Assembly (NCBI GenBank): GCA_902556505.1
Contig: CACDWM010000002.1
Coordinates: forward strand, 90,451-154,450
Reading direction: 5' to 3'
DNA from: an uncultured Pelagibacteraceae bacterium
Lineage (GTDB): Bacteria; Pseudomonadota; Alphaproteobacteria; Pelagibacterales; Pelagibacteraceae
Length of the DNA stretch: 64,000 nucleotides
Position numbers and translations under genes: made by a program. This document shows positions 46,078-54,698 of this stretch, in pieces. The stretch's first letter is position 1. Each line of letters opens with the position of its first letter. The notes under the pieces were generated by a model. That model was not told the DNA's origin, did not search any database, and saw nothing but the letters and a program-made list of their open reading frames with translations.

Positions 46078-47069
46078 TAGCCACCTGTGGTAGATAAATT
46101 TTTAGTTAAACCAGTTTCACCAAGTTCCAAATGGTGAGATTCTTTTTTAAATTTCATTTGACCCATTATAAGATCTTGCAATTCTTCAATTTGATCATCC
46201 TTTTGTAATAAATGTCTTATACTTATTCCAGTATTTCCAAATAGGCATAACCTTAAATCTCCTCTTGATGTAATTCTTAATCTATTACAGCTTCTACAAA
46301 AATTTTTAGAGTAGGGTGCTATGATTCCAAACTTTCCTTTATATTCTGGATTGATATAATTTAGTGATGGTCCTGCATCTTTACCTAGGGTTTGATAAAT
46401 CCAATTATTTTTATTTAAGTATTCTTTGAAGATTTTTGAAGATATATGGTATTTTTTAAAATAATCTAGGTTATCACCTGTTTGCATTAGTTCTATATAT
46501 CGAAAATCTACTTTATTCTTTTTTATAAATTCTCCCCAAGACTCAAAATCTTTTTCTGATGCATTTATTCCATTTAAAAGTACAGCGTTAATCTTAATAT
46601 TTTCAAAATATAAATCTTGAAGAATTTTAATTCCTCTCAAGATTCCAAGTAATCGATCATGACCTGTAACACTTTTGAATATATTTCTATCTAGACTATC
46701 AATGCTTATATTAATGCCATTTAAGCCACTTTCCACTAACTTCTTTGCTTTTTCATCTAAATGATAACCGTTTGTGGTAATTACAACTTTTTTTATTCCA
46801 GCCTCATTTTTTAAAATCTTAATTATATCAAAAAAATCTTTTCTTACTGTAGGTTCGCCACCAGTAAGTCTAATTTTACATACATTCAATCTTGAAAAAA
46901 CTTTTGCTAGACGTCTAATTTCCTCTAAGTGAAGAAATTTTCTATTATCGCTCTTATCAACTTGATAACCATTAGGTAAACAATACCCACACTTAAAATT
47001 ACATACATCAGTAATTGAAAGTCTTATATAGGGAAAAGTTCTACCAAAACTATCTCTTAACATTTTCAT
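46077..47069 (-). CDS. moaA: GTP 3',8-cyclase MoaA (radical SAM)
   Basis: The protein has 330 residues. The N-terminal radical-SAM cluster is CNFKCGYC (about 23-30), followed by CKIRLTGGEPTVRKDF. The second cluster is in the C-terminal part (NFCRSCNRLRITSRGDLRLC), and the family GG tail ends the protein (STTGG). It starts molybdopterin synthesis from GTP. It heads moaA-C-D-E-msrP-msrQ-xdhC. A second Met codon at 47063 is an alternative start. A long inverted repeat begins at its ATG. Confidence 0.95.
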   Translation of the reverse strand: MKMLRDSFGRTFPYIRLSITDVCNFKCGYCLPNGYQVDKSDNRKFLHLEEIRRLAKVFSRLNVCKIRLTGGEPTVRKDFFDIIKILKNEAGIKKVVITTNGYHLDEKAKKLVESGLNGINISIDSLDRNIFKSVTGHDRLLGILRGIKILQDLYFENIKINAVLLNGINASEKDFESWGEFIKKNKVDFRYIELMQTGDNLDYFKKYHISSKIFKEYLNKNNWIYQTLGKDAGPSLNYINPEYKGKFGIIAPYSKNFCRSCNRLRITSRGDLRLCLFGNTGISIRHLLQKDDQIEELQDLIMGQMKFKKESHHLELGETGLTKNLSTTGG

Positions 47070-47123
47070 TTAAGTTAAAGCTATCATAATTAATAAAATT
47101 AATCATGATAGAATTAACTTAAA
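47069..47123 (-). repeat. long imperfect inverted repeat at the moaA start
   Basis: Bases 47069-47094 and 47098-47123 pair in blocks of 10, 7 and 6 with only three mismatches around the loop AAA. Its foot touches the moaA ATG and its other side ends 8 bases from the stop of the upstream GYD gene. It is AT-rich with no T-run after it. Confidence 0.8.
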
Positions 47124-47131
47124 ATCTAGCT

Positions 47132-47458
47132 TTAACCTGCTGGTTTATAATTAGCCATAGCTTTTGATGCCATGCCAGCAGCTTTACCCATATCCATTTC
47201 CTCTAATATGGTAAAATTTGTTATAGCTCCAGAAGCTTCAACTGCTAGCTTAACTGCTGCTGCACCTTCAAATCCAATACTACCACTCACAACTCCTACA
47301 AAATCATAAGCTCCTCTTGTGATCATAAAAGATTCCATCTTTCCTCCTACTGCCTCTGATAAAGCAGTAGCAGCTGCAGCTCTGTCTTGGTCTGGATTAC
47401 CTATAAATCCTTTAAAAGCTTGAGCTGTATAATTGCCCATTACTATAAATTTAGCCAT
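47132..47458 (-). CDS. GYD-domain protein
   Basis: The product has 108 residues starting MAKFIVMGNYTAQAFKGF. It holds the GYD-like turn RGAYDFVGVV and a regular alpha/beta dimer-type fold. Function of the family is unknown. I choose this ATG because a strong GGAGGT lies just upstream; the upstream in-frame start at 47485 is less likely. A TATAAT on this strand at 47484-47489 may be its -10 element. It is richer in Ala and Gly than its neighbours, suggesting high expression. Confidence 0.83.
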   Translation of the reverse strand: MAKFIVMGNYTAQAFKGFIGNPDQDRAAAATALSEAVGGKMESFMITRGAYDFVGVVSGSIGFEGAAAVKLAVEASGAITNFTILEEMDMGKAAGMASKAMANYKPAG

Positions 47459-47667
47459 AGTTACCTCCTTTTTATAAATTAACATTATAGAAGAAAAACA
47501 ATTAATGAAAAAATTAAATATTAGTTATGTTGATTTTAAATATATTAATTTCAACTATTACTAGACACTTTAGTGCATTAAAATACTATAAAACTTAACT
47601 TCTATAAAAATAGCGATCCTGTTAAAGGTAAAATATTTTCAACTTTGTTTGAAAGAATTTAATTTAA
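47459..47667. other. longest intergenic stretch, no gene seen
   Basis: About 210 AT-rich bases separate the GYD gene from the iolG-like gene. I see a reverse-strand TATAAT (47484-47489) and a ribosome site for the GYD gene near the right-strand end, but no tRNA-like or strongly paired structure. It marks the boundary between the core region and the catabolic region. Confidence 0.6.
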
Positions 47668-48681
47668 TTAAAATATAACTTTTTCAAATTTTTTAGATTT
47701 TAAAGACCTTTTTGCACTTTCTGCTAGTATAAGAGATTTTCTACCATCTTCAAAATTAGCTAAAGGTTTAGAATTTTTTTTACAAATTTTTACTAAGTCA
47801 TCCAGTTGAATTTTGTAGGCTTTAGAATATCTTTCAATAAAAAAGTTTTTTAATTGAGTTTTTTTGTCAGTTGAATTTTTTGAATACAAAACTGTTTCCA
47901 AATCTCTTTGATTATCTGAAATGATCATTCCTTTAGATCCAAAAAGCTCTATTCTTTGATCATAACCAAAACTACAATGCCTAGAATTAGTAATAATACA
48001 CTGCACTCCTTTTTTAGTTTTCATAATTACAGTAGCTAAATCTAAATCATTTATTTTTTTTAGTTTTCTATCCGAGAAACGTTGCCCGGTAGCAAATATG
48101 GACTCAAATTCATCATTTCCAGCATAAAATCTTGCTAAATCAAAATCATGAATCATCATATCTTTAAATATACCTCCAGATGTCTTTAAATAGTTTATTG
48201 GTGGAGGCTCCGGGTCTCTGCTAGTAATAATTATTTTTTCTAATTTACCGATTCTACCCTTGAGTAAATTATGATTTAAAGAATTATGCGCTGGGTCGTA
48301 CCTTCTATTAAATCCGAGTTGAATTTTAGGTTTATATTTAGAAATTCTTTTTTTACACTTGTTAATTTTATTTAAATCAAGGTCTAAAGGTTTTTCACAA
48401 AATACAACTTTCTTATTTACAACTGCTTCTTCAATAAATTTTAAGTGTGTGTTTGTGCTTGATGCAATAAATATACATTTAATATTTTTATCTTTAAATG
48501 CAATTTTTGGATTTTGAATATCAATAGAGTTATACTTTTTGGATAGTTTTTTTGATAATTTTTGATCTTTATCAAAAATATATTTCAGATTAAAATCTTT
48601 ATGATTTATCAGGTTATTGGCGTGCATTTGACCAATTCTTCCAAGTCCAAATAGTGCAATATTAATTATATTTTTACCCAT
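47668..48681 (-). CDS. iolG: inositol 2-dehydrogenase (IolG-like, Gfo/Idh/MocA family)
   Basis: The protein has 337 residues with an N-terminal Rossmann motif ALFGLGRIGQMHANNL. The family lysine motif is VFCEKPLD. ITSRDPEPPPINYLKTSGGI and FKDMMIHDFDLARF are hallmark IolG sequence. It should oxidise myo-inositol to scyllo-inosose with NAD. It overlaps the second oxidoreductase gene by 16 bases. Presence of iolE and iolD nearby supports inositol use. Confidence 0.85.
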   Translation of the reverse strand: MGKNIINIALFGLGRIGQMHANNLINHKDFNLKYIFDKDQKLSKKLSKKYNSIDIQNPKIAFKDKNIKCIFIASSTNTHLKFIEEAVVNKKVVFCEKPLDLDLNKINKCKKRISKYKPKIQLGFNRRYDPAHNSLNHNLLKGRIGKLEKIIITSRDPEPPPINYLKTSGGIFKDMMIHDFDLARFYAGNDEFESIFATGQRFSDRKLKKINDLDLATVIMKTKKGVQCIITNSRHCSFGYDQRIELFGSKGMIISDNQRDLETVLYSKNSTDKKTQLKNFFIERYSKAYKIQLDDLVKICKKNSKPLANFEDGRKSLILAESAKRSLKSKKFEKVIF

Positions 48682-49811
48682 CTTTTTCTTCTTGAGGAAA
48701 TTTTACACGCACTAATAAATTTTGCTGTTTCTAAACCCTCATCTTCATTTGGATAAAAGTATCTTTTTTTTGTTTTGTTCTTCAAAGAATCGGCAAACTC
48801 TTTATAAATATTAGCAAACGCATCAAGGTATCCCTCTGGATGACCAAATTTTATTCTAGAGAATTGCTTTGAAAATTCTGAATTATAAAATCCTCTTTCT
48901 AATAATTTTACAGCACCTTTTTCTGGATTTAATTTAAGATAATTTGGATCATTTTGAACCCACTCTAAACTACCTTTAGCACCAAATATTCTAATTCTTA
49001 AACCATAAACACCACCTTTGGCCATTACACTTGTCCAAAACATTCCTTTTGCACCATTGTTAAAATTGATCATGACCTGCGCATTATCATCCATTTTAAT
49101 TTTTTTTGATATTTGCTTTATATCTGCAAAAACTGTTTGTCCTTTCAAACCTGAAATATAAGAGGCTAGATGGTACGCATGAGTTCCAATTTCATTTAAA
49201 ACAGCGGATACTCCAACTATTTTATTATCAATTTTCCATTTAAGTTTTCTTTTTGCATTTTTTGAATTAATTTTTGTTCCACCAGACCAATCTTGAATAT
49301 ATTCAACGTTAATATATTCAACTTTACCAATTTTACCCTTTTCAACTAATTTTTTTGCTTCTCTCACCATTGGATAAGCGGAATAATTATGAGTTAGCGC
49401 ATATTTTATTTTTTTATTTTTTTTAATTGATTTGAAAAGTTTTTTTGCTTGATCTAAATTTCCTGCAAAAGGTTTATCAGAAATTATATTTATATTTTTT
49501 GAAATAAATTTTTCAGCAATAATTTGATGACTTGATGGTGGTGTCATTATAGCAACTACATTAATTCCATCTTTTCTCTTAGCTTCTTTCTCAGCCATAT
49601 CTTTATAATTTGAGTAACATCTATCAGATGAAATCCCTATACTTTTTCCAAACTTAGTAGAAATTTTTACATTTCTTGAAAAAACTCCTGCTACTATTTC
49701 ATATTGATCATCAAATCTAGATGAGATTCTGTGAACATGACCAATCCATGATCCAGGACCACCCCCAACTATTCCTAAACTTAATTTTTTAGTTTTATTT
49801 GATTTAAACAT
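48666..49811 (-). CDS. Gfo/Idh/MocA-family oxidoreductase of the inositol region
   Basis: The product has about 381 residues from the ATG at 49811. The nucleotide motif is LGIVGGGPGSWIGHVHRIS, the lysine motif NIISDKPFAGNL, and the catalytic-region histidine lies in LNEIGTHAYHLASYISG. The pattern fits sugar or inositol dehydrogenases often found with iol genes (possibly acting on scyllo-inositol or an inositol derivative), but the substrate is unknown. Starts further upstream would run into iolE, which diverges 28 bases away. Confidence 0.8.
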   Translation of the reverse strand: MFKSNKTKKLSLGIVGGGPGSWIGHVHRISSRFDDQYEIVAGVFSRNVKISTKFGKSIGISSDRCYSNYKDMAEKEAKRKDGINVVAIMTPPSSHQIIAEKFISKNINIISDKPFAGNLDQAKKLFKSIKKNKKIKYALTHNYSAYPMVREAKKLVEKGKIGKVEYINVEYIQDWSGGTKINSKNAKRKLKWKIDNKIVGVSAVLNEIGTHAYHLASYISGLKGQTVFADIKQISKKIKMDDNAQVMINFNNGAKGMFWTSVMAKGGVYGLRIRIFGAKGSLEWVQNDPNYLKLNPEKGAVKLLERGFYNSEFSKQFSRIKFGHPEGYLDAFANIYKEFADSLKNKTKKRYFYPNEDEGLETAKFISACKISSRRKRWVKI

Positions 49812-49839
49812 TGAATATATCTTAGCAAAAAAAATATTT

Positions 49840-50742
49840 ATGTCAGTAAAATTAGGAATAGCACCAATTGCATGGAGTAATGATGACATGCCAGAACTTG
49901 GGGGTGATACACCTTTGGAACAATGTTTGTTAGAAGCAAGTCAGGCAGGATTTATAGGTATAGAGTCGGGTGGAAAATTTCCAAATAAGTCAGAGGAATT
50001 AATTCCTAAATTAAATGAGTTTAACTTAAACCTTTGTTCTGGTTGGTATGGTGCAAATTTAAGAAAAAATACAGTAGAAGAGGAAAAAAAAGCTATACAA
50101 GATCAATTGAAATTATTTAAAGATTGTAATGCACCTTGCATTGTTTTTGCAGAAGTTGCTGGATCGATTCAAGGAGATCCAGACAAAAAGCTTTCGACTA
50201 GACCAAAAATGGATGAAGAAGAGTCTAAAAATTACTATAAAAAAATTTCAGAAGTGGGCAAATATTTACAAGATCAAGGCATGCCACTTGCTTACCATCA
50301 TCACATGGGGACAGTTATAGAAACCGAAGAAGATACTATAAAATTGCTAGAGAATACTGATGATAGTGTAAAACTTACTTTAGACACTGGTCATATGCTC
50401 TTTGCTCAAGGTAACTCTCTTGAAATATTAAAAAATTTTAGTGATAGGGTTATTCATATGCATTGCAAAGATATTAGAAAAAATGTTTTAGATAAATCAT
50501 TAAAAGAAGATTTGAGCTTTAGAGGTGCATTTTTAGAGGGTGCTTTTACCGTACCTGGAGATGGCTGTATTGATTACAAACCTTTATTTGATGTGTTAAA
50601 AGAAAAAAATTATTCAGGTTGGTTGGTTGTTGAAGCAGAGCAAGACCCAGCAAAAGCAAATCCTTTTGAATATGCAAAGATTGGTTATAAATATCTATCT
50701 GAAACTTTAAGTAGAAGTAATATCCAGATCTATAAAAATTAA
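49840..50742 (+). CDS. iolE: myo-inosose-2 dehydratase IolE
   Basis: The protein has 300 residues in the xylose-isomerase-like TIM barrel. It opens KLGIAPIAWSNDDMPELGGD, a distinctive IolE block, and has metal-binding regions PLAYHHHMGTVIETEED and TLDTGHMLFAQG with HMHCKDIR. It dehydrates scyllo-inosose to 3D-trihydroxycyclohexanedione, the substrate of IolD. It diverges from the oxidoreductase gene and is followed by a possible terminator. Confidence 0.9.
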   Translation: MSVKLGIAPIAWSNDDMPELGGDTPLEQCLLEASQAGFIGIESGGKFPNKSEELIPKLNEFNLNLCSGWYGANLRKNTVEEEKKAIQDQLKLFKDCNAPCIVFAEVAGSIQGDPDKKLSTRPKMDEEESKNYYKKISEVGKYLQDQGMPLAYHHHMGTVIETEEDTIKLLENTDDSVKLTLDTGHMLFAQGNSLEILKNFSDRVIHMHCKDIRKNVLDKSLKEDLSFRGAFLEGAFTVPGDGCIDYKPLFDVLKEKNYSGWLVVEAEQDPAKANPFEYAKIGYKYLSETLSRSNIQIYKN

Positions 50743-50750
50743 ATAACTAA

Positions 50751-50783
50751 AAACATAAGAAAGTTTTTAATTTCCTAATGTTT
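50751..50783. terminator. possible bidirectional terminator between convergent genes
   Basis: AAACATAAGAAAG and TTTCCTAATGTTT pair with two mismatches around a short T-rich loop, flanked by T-rich sequence on the + side. It is in the only convergent gap of the window wide enough for a hairpin. Confidence 0.4.
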
Positions 50784-51738
50784 ATAATTTTACTATTTTA
50801 GATTTTTCTAATTTTTCTTCAAAAAAATCAATAATATTTTGAATTGTTTCTTTTCCCATCCTAGTCATACATTCTTCTGTGAATGCAGCAGTATGTGGAC
50901 TTAAAAATACCTTATTATTTTTTAATAAAGGATTATTTGGTTCAGGTGGCTCAATCTCAAAAACATCTAAACCAGCTCCAAGAATTAAATTCTCATTTAA
51001 AGCTTTATCTAGATCAATTTCATTTATCACACCACCTCTTGAAGCATTAATCATAATGCAATTTTTTTTCATATTTTTTAGCAAGTCATAATTGATAATA
51101 TTTTTTGTTTTTTCATTAAGTGGAACATGAAGAGATATTGCGTCCATAACTTTTGAGGCTTCCTCTAAACTATCGACTTTTATACCACCGTGCTTTTCAA
51201 TTATTTCTTTAGATACAAATGGATCATACACAAAAACTTTCATTTCAAATCCCTGACATCTTTTTATTAAAGCCTGTCCAATACGACCAAATCCAGCAAT
51301 CAATATATTTTTATTCCACAATTCAACAGTTTTGGGCAATTTATTTCGGTCATTGAATTTACCACTTTTAACAGTTTCATCGTACATATTTCCTTTTTTG
51401 GAAATATTTAGCAGCATAAACATTACATGCTCAGCTACAGCTACTGCATTTGCGGTTGCCGTTATTGCAAGAGTAATGTCATTTTTTTTTGTGCTTTCTA
51501 AGTCTATATTGTCATAACCAACACCATGTCTTGAAATAATTTTAAGTTTATTTGCGCTATCAATTACTTCTTCAGCTAGTTTTGCAGTTCTAATTGAAAC
51601 GCCATCACAGTCTTTTATTTTTGTTTTAAGAAATTCAATATCTGTATTTTCTATAACCTCAAATTCGTAATCTGGATTATTTTTAATAAGCTCTATTCCA
51701 GCTTCATGTATAGGTTGGATTACTAATATTTTTTTCAT
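50782..51738 (-). CDS. D-isomer-specific 2-hydroxyacid dehydrogenase (SerA-like)
   Basis: The product has about 318 residues. It shows the NAD motif ILIAGFGRIGQALIKRCQGF, the catalytic arginine in NASRGGVINEIDL, and the glutamate and histidine in EPPEPNNPLL and FLSPHTAAFTEE. It oxidises a D-2-hydroxyacid or reduces a 2-keto acid; the substrate is unknown and no ACT domain is present, so it is not a full-length SerA. I prefer ATG 51738 over GTG 51744. It follows the phytanoyl-CoA-dioxygenase-like gene after a 42-base gap. Confidence 0.85.
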   Translation of the reverse strand: MKKILVIQPIHEAGIELIKNNPDYEFEVIENTDIEFLKTKIKDCDGVSIRTAKLAEEVIDSANKLKIISRHGVGYDNIDLESTKKNDITLAITATANAVAVAEHVMFMLLNISKKGNMYDETVKSGKFNDRNKLPKTVELWNKNILIAGFGRIGQALIKRCQGFEMKVFVYDPFVSKEIIEKHGGIKVDSLEEASKVMDAISLHVPLNEKTKNIINYDLLKNMKKNCIMINASRGGVINEIDLDKALNENLILGAGLDVFEIEPPEPNNPLLKNNKVFLSPHTAAFTEECMTRMGKETIQNIIDFFEEKLEKSKIVKL

Positions 51739-51742
51739 AAGC

Positions 51743-51762
51743 ACTTATACACAAATATAAGT
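51743..51762 (-). repeat. small inverted repeat before the hydroxyacid dehydrogenase gene
   Basis: ACTTATA and TATAAGT pair around the 6-base loop CACAAA (plus-strand view), only 5 bases before the ATG at 51738. It could mask the ribosome site or bind a repressor. Being AT-only with 7-base arms, it could also be chance. Confidence 0.4.
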
Positions 51763-51780
51763 TTTATAAAATATTTATTA

Positions 51781-52767
51781 TTAAATTAAATTAGATAAAT
51801 CTCTTTTATTATTTTTGAAAGTAGGCAGAGGATATTTAAAAGCAAATTTTCTTGGAATACATTTTTCTTTAGCTTTTTCCCAAAGAGCCAGCCATTGTTT
51901 AAAATTTTTAATTTTAAGATTTTTTTTATTTTTACTTCTAACGTAAAAATTGGGAAGGGGCTCTCGTCCTGATGGCTGTCCAGCAACATTATACCTTAAA
52001 TCAGCACTTATTCTAAAATCATTTGATCTATTTGGTAAAGAACAATGTATTGAATGTTTGTGCAGAAGTATCACATCGCCAATGTTAGCCTCTAAATAAA
52101 CATGTTTCATGTCATCTAACAATTCACTGTTTTTTAATTCTACTTGTCCTCTGTATCCTGAAACGTGATTTAGTAATCCTATTTTATTGATCTTTTTAAC
52201 AGTAATCATACATCCATTTTTTTTAGTAGTTCTAGTAAAAGGAATCCACACAGTAACCATGTCAGTTAATTTTTGCCCTTTTGTATTTAATACAGCCGCA
52301 TCCTGATGCCAAGGCGTTCTTCCACTTAGACCATCATGAATTGAACCCTTTGGTAATTTTTTTTCAGGCTGTTTAATTCTAGTATTTTGAACAGGGTTAG
52401 ACATTATTTCTTTTCCCAAAATATTTTCTACAACATCTAAAATATTTTTATTTGTAATTAAATTCCATAATGATTGAGTAGCAAAATAATCACTATCTTT
52501 TTTTACGTGGTCTCTTGGTAATCGTGTATTAAAATATTGATCCAAATCATAAATATTAAGTTTGGAAATATAAGAGTATTTTTTTTTAAAATCGAAATTA
52601 AGAACTTTTTTAATGTCTCTCTTTTTTGCATATTTTTGGATGAGACAATCCATAACAAATTCCATATCATTTAGAATTGGTTTTAAGTCTCTTCTAAAAT
52701 TAAGTACATTTTTAACAATCAAGTACCCATTCTCATATAATTTTTTTTGAAGACTATTTGTCATCAT
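51781..52767 (-). CDS. phytanoyl-CoA dioxygenase (PhyH) family protein
   Basis: The protein has 328 residues and is an Fe(II)/2-oxoglutarate oxygenase. The iron site is H-x-D in RTPWHQDAAVL (about 155-157) with the distal histidine in LLHKHSIHCSLPNRS. The 2-oxoglutarate arginine region is DFRISADLRYN. PhyH proteins hydroxylate varied small molecules; this one has no clear substrate. It follows a second oxygenase gene after 28 bases and may be cotranscribed with it. Confidence 0.82.
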   Translation of the reverse strand: MMTNSLQKKLYENGYLIVKNVLNFRRDLKPILNDMEFVMDCLIQKYAKKRDIKKVLNFDFKKKYSYISKLNIYDLDQYFNTRLPRDHVKKDSDYFATQSLWNLITNKNILDVVENILGKEIMSNPVQNTRIKQPEKKLPKGSIHDGLSGRTPWHQDAAVLNTKGQKLTDMVTVWIPFTRTTKKNGCMITVKKINKIGLLNHVSGYRGQVELKNSELLDDMKHVYLEANIGDVILLHKHSIHCSLPNRSNDFRISADLRYNVAGQPSGREPLPNFYVRSKNKKNLKIKNFKQWLALWEKAKEKCIPRKFAFKYPLPTFKNNKRDLSNLI

Positions 52768-52795
52768 TAAAATTTATTTTATCATTCACAATATT

Positions 52796-53665
52796 TCAAT
52801 GTTTTGGTGCTGCGGTTAAATAGTTCGCATCATGAAAAGAGGTTAACATTCTTTTTTTGGTATTAATTATGTGAGGATAATACGAGATACCTTTGTAATT
52901 CCATATAACTGGTTTATTTAATGCATAACTTCCATAAATAAAAAAACGCTTTGGACAGTTTTTTTCTACAAAGCGCTTCACTCCATGATAAGAATTTGGA
53001 GTAGATTGGAAAAAAACAACAGTTCCTTTTTTGGGTGTAAAAGATTTGACTATTTCAAGCTCAGTTATTTTTGGAAATCTTCTAAAACTTTTTCTTAAAT
53101 TTTTTTTTGCTTTTTTTCTATAGATAGTAAGAGAGCCGCCATTCTTTTTTGGAATGTCTGTTAAATAAATTAAGAAATTATATAATCTAGTTATATCATC
53201 TCGATGAGGTCTTAATCTATACCCTCCCTTTGATACTGAAAAGTCTATATCTAAATTTACTTTAGGATTAGTATAATTGTTACCCAACATTTTTTTTAAT
53301 TCACTAGAATTTAATTTTTTTTTAATAGTGAACTTTTTAGGATTAAATGATTTTGGTTTATGTAAATTTATCCACGATCCATCCCTAAAATTTTTTGTAA
53401 AAAGATTTTCAATTTTTTTATAAAAAGACTTGCTATTAAAAAGCTTAAAAAGTTTTGCAGAGTTAATTGAATTTTTAATATATAAATTAAAATTTTTAGA
53501 ACCTTTATTAATCCTGCTTCTACCCCCCATAATCATATCATCAAATGATTTTGAGTTACTTATTTCTTTAATTAATAAATTACAGATATTTTTTGAAACA
53601 ACGTTATCTCCAACTAAAACAGGAAAGTTACTTTTAATTTTTTTTAATTTATTTGTACTGAGCAT
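52796..53665 (-). CDS. 2OG-Fe(II) oxygenase (prolyl-4-hydroxylase-like fold)
   Basis: The protein has 289 residues. The iron ligands are visible in GYRLRPHRDDITRLYNFLIY (H-x-D) and FFQSTPNSYHGVKRFVEKN (histidine), with the 2OG-binding arginine in CPKRFFIYG. LTDIPKKNGGSLTIYRK lies between. The family acts on proteins or small molecules; the substrate is unknown. It begins directly after the stop of the ketopantoate-reductase-like gene and precedes the PhyH-type gene. Confidence 0.8.
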   Translation of the reverse strand: MLSTNKLKKIKSNFPVLVGDNVVSKNICNLLIKEISNSKSFDDMIMGGRSRINKGSKNFNLYIKNSINSAKLFKLFNSKSFYKKIENLFTKNFRDGSWINLHKPKSFNPKKFTIKKKLNSSELKKMLGNNYTNPKVNLDIDFSVSKGGYRLRPHRDDITRLYNFLIYLTDIPKKNGGSLTIYRKKAKKNLRKSFRRFPKITELEIVKSFTPKKGTVVFFQSTPNSYHGVKRFVEKNCPKRFFIYGSYALNKPVIWNYKGISYYPHIINTKKRMLTSFHDANYLTAAPKH

Positions 53666-54610
53666 TTAGCTGTACATTCCTTCTTTCACTTTAATCATTT
53701 TATACATTAGATCGTTTAAAGGTGTTTTAATCCCATGTTTTTTACCTATTTTTGAAACAGCGCCACTAATAAAGTCTATTTCAGTCTTTCTCTTATATTG
53801 AACATCAAAAGCCATAGACGACTTGTTAGTTTGCATTGAGTCTACAATTTTATTAAACATAAATAAGCACTCATCTTCTGAAACATTAACTCCATCTGCA
53901 AGCGCCACTTCTCTCGTCTCTAAAATTATTTCTTTACCCAAACCTCTAGATACTTCGTTTGCTTTATTGTTTATGTATAAATCAGTATGATGAAGATCAA
54001 AAATTGCAGATAATGGTCCAATTGCTGTTAAAGCAAAAAGTTTCATCCATTTTCTTTTCTTTACATCTTCTGCAGCAATCATTTCAAGATTATGTGCTGT
54101 AAAAGTATCTGCTATTTCTTTAATTCTATCAGTAATTCCCCCCTCGTACTCACCAATCCAAGATGGTAACGAACCATGATTCATTATATGACCCGGTCCT
54201 AAAATGTTTGAAGCTTGAGTAGTTGTTCCACCTATTACTTTTTCATTACCCACAATACCTTGAATAATTGCTTCATGACCAATACCATTTTGAAAAGACA
54301 TGAATACTGTTTTGTCTCCAATGATATTTTTAATACTATTTAATGCCGGTTCTAAAGCTGTAGCTTTACACATAACTATTACAGCATCTACTTTATCCAA
54401 CGAGGATGGATCTGAAGTAGCTTTAACTTTGATTATACGATCTCCGCCATGACCATCCATTTTCAAACCATCTTTATTAATTGCATCTACATGTTCTTTC
54501 CAAACATCAATTAAAATTACATTTAAACCTTTTTCAGCAAGCAAACCGCCAAACAAGCAACCCATTGCTCCTGCACCAAGAACAGTTACTTTCAAATCTT
54601 TATTAATCAT
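53666..54610 (-). CDS. 2-dehydropantoate 2-reductase family protein
   Basis: The protein has 314 residues in the ApbA/PanE fold. The NADP motif is VLGAGAMGCLFGGLLAEKGL at the N-terminus. VIVMCKATALEPAL, FQNGIGHE and GGTTTQASNILGPGHIMNHG follow, and the catalytic lysine region is KKRKWMKLFALTAIGPL. Family members reduce ketopantoate or related 2-keto acids. Because it sits in a catabolic cluster with a PanB-like gene, a degradative role is as likely as pantothenate synthesis. Confidence 0.85.
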   Translation of the reverse strand: MINKDLKVTVLGAGAMGCLFGGLLAEKGLNVILIDVWKEHVDAINKDGLKMDGHGGDRIIKVKATSDPSSLDKVDAVIVMCKATALEPALNSIKNIIGDKTVFMSFQNGIGHEAIIQGIVGNEKVIGGTTTQASNILGPGHIMNHGSLPSWIGEYEGGITDRIKEIADTFTAHNLEMIAAEDVKKRKWMKLFALTAIGPLSAIFDLHHTDLYINNKANEVSRGLGKEIILETREVALADGVNVSEDECLFMFNKIVDSMQTNKSSMAFDVQYKRKTEIDFISGAVSKIGKKHGIKTPLNDLMYKMIKVKEGMYS

Positions 54611-54636
54611 CGTTACCTTATTTAAAATTATTTATG

Positions 54637-54662
54637 TATAGAAATTATATATATTATCTATA
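54637..54662. promoter_or_regulatory. candidate operator palindrome between the reductase and DUF1907 genes
   Basis: TATAGA and TCTATA bracket a near-palindromic AT core of 14 bases in an 88-base divergent gap. The partial string ATAGAA plus TTATATATA recurs at 59215-59229 before iolD. A regulator of the nearby MarR-like type could bind here. Confidence 0.35.
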
Positions 54663-54698
54663 GACATTATGCAAAATAAATTATAGCTTATTAACATC

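Noticed and set aside
47459-47667. tRNA or small structured RNA in the longest gap
   Set aside because: No cloverleaf, no T-loop sequence and no strong pairing; the stretch is plain AT-rich spacer.
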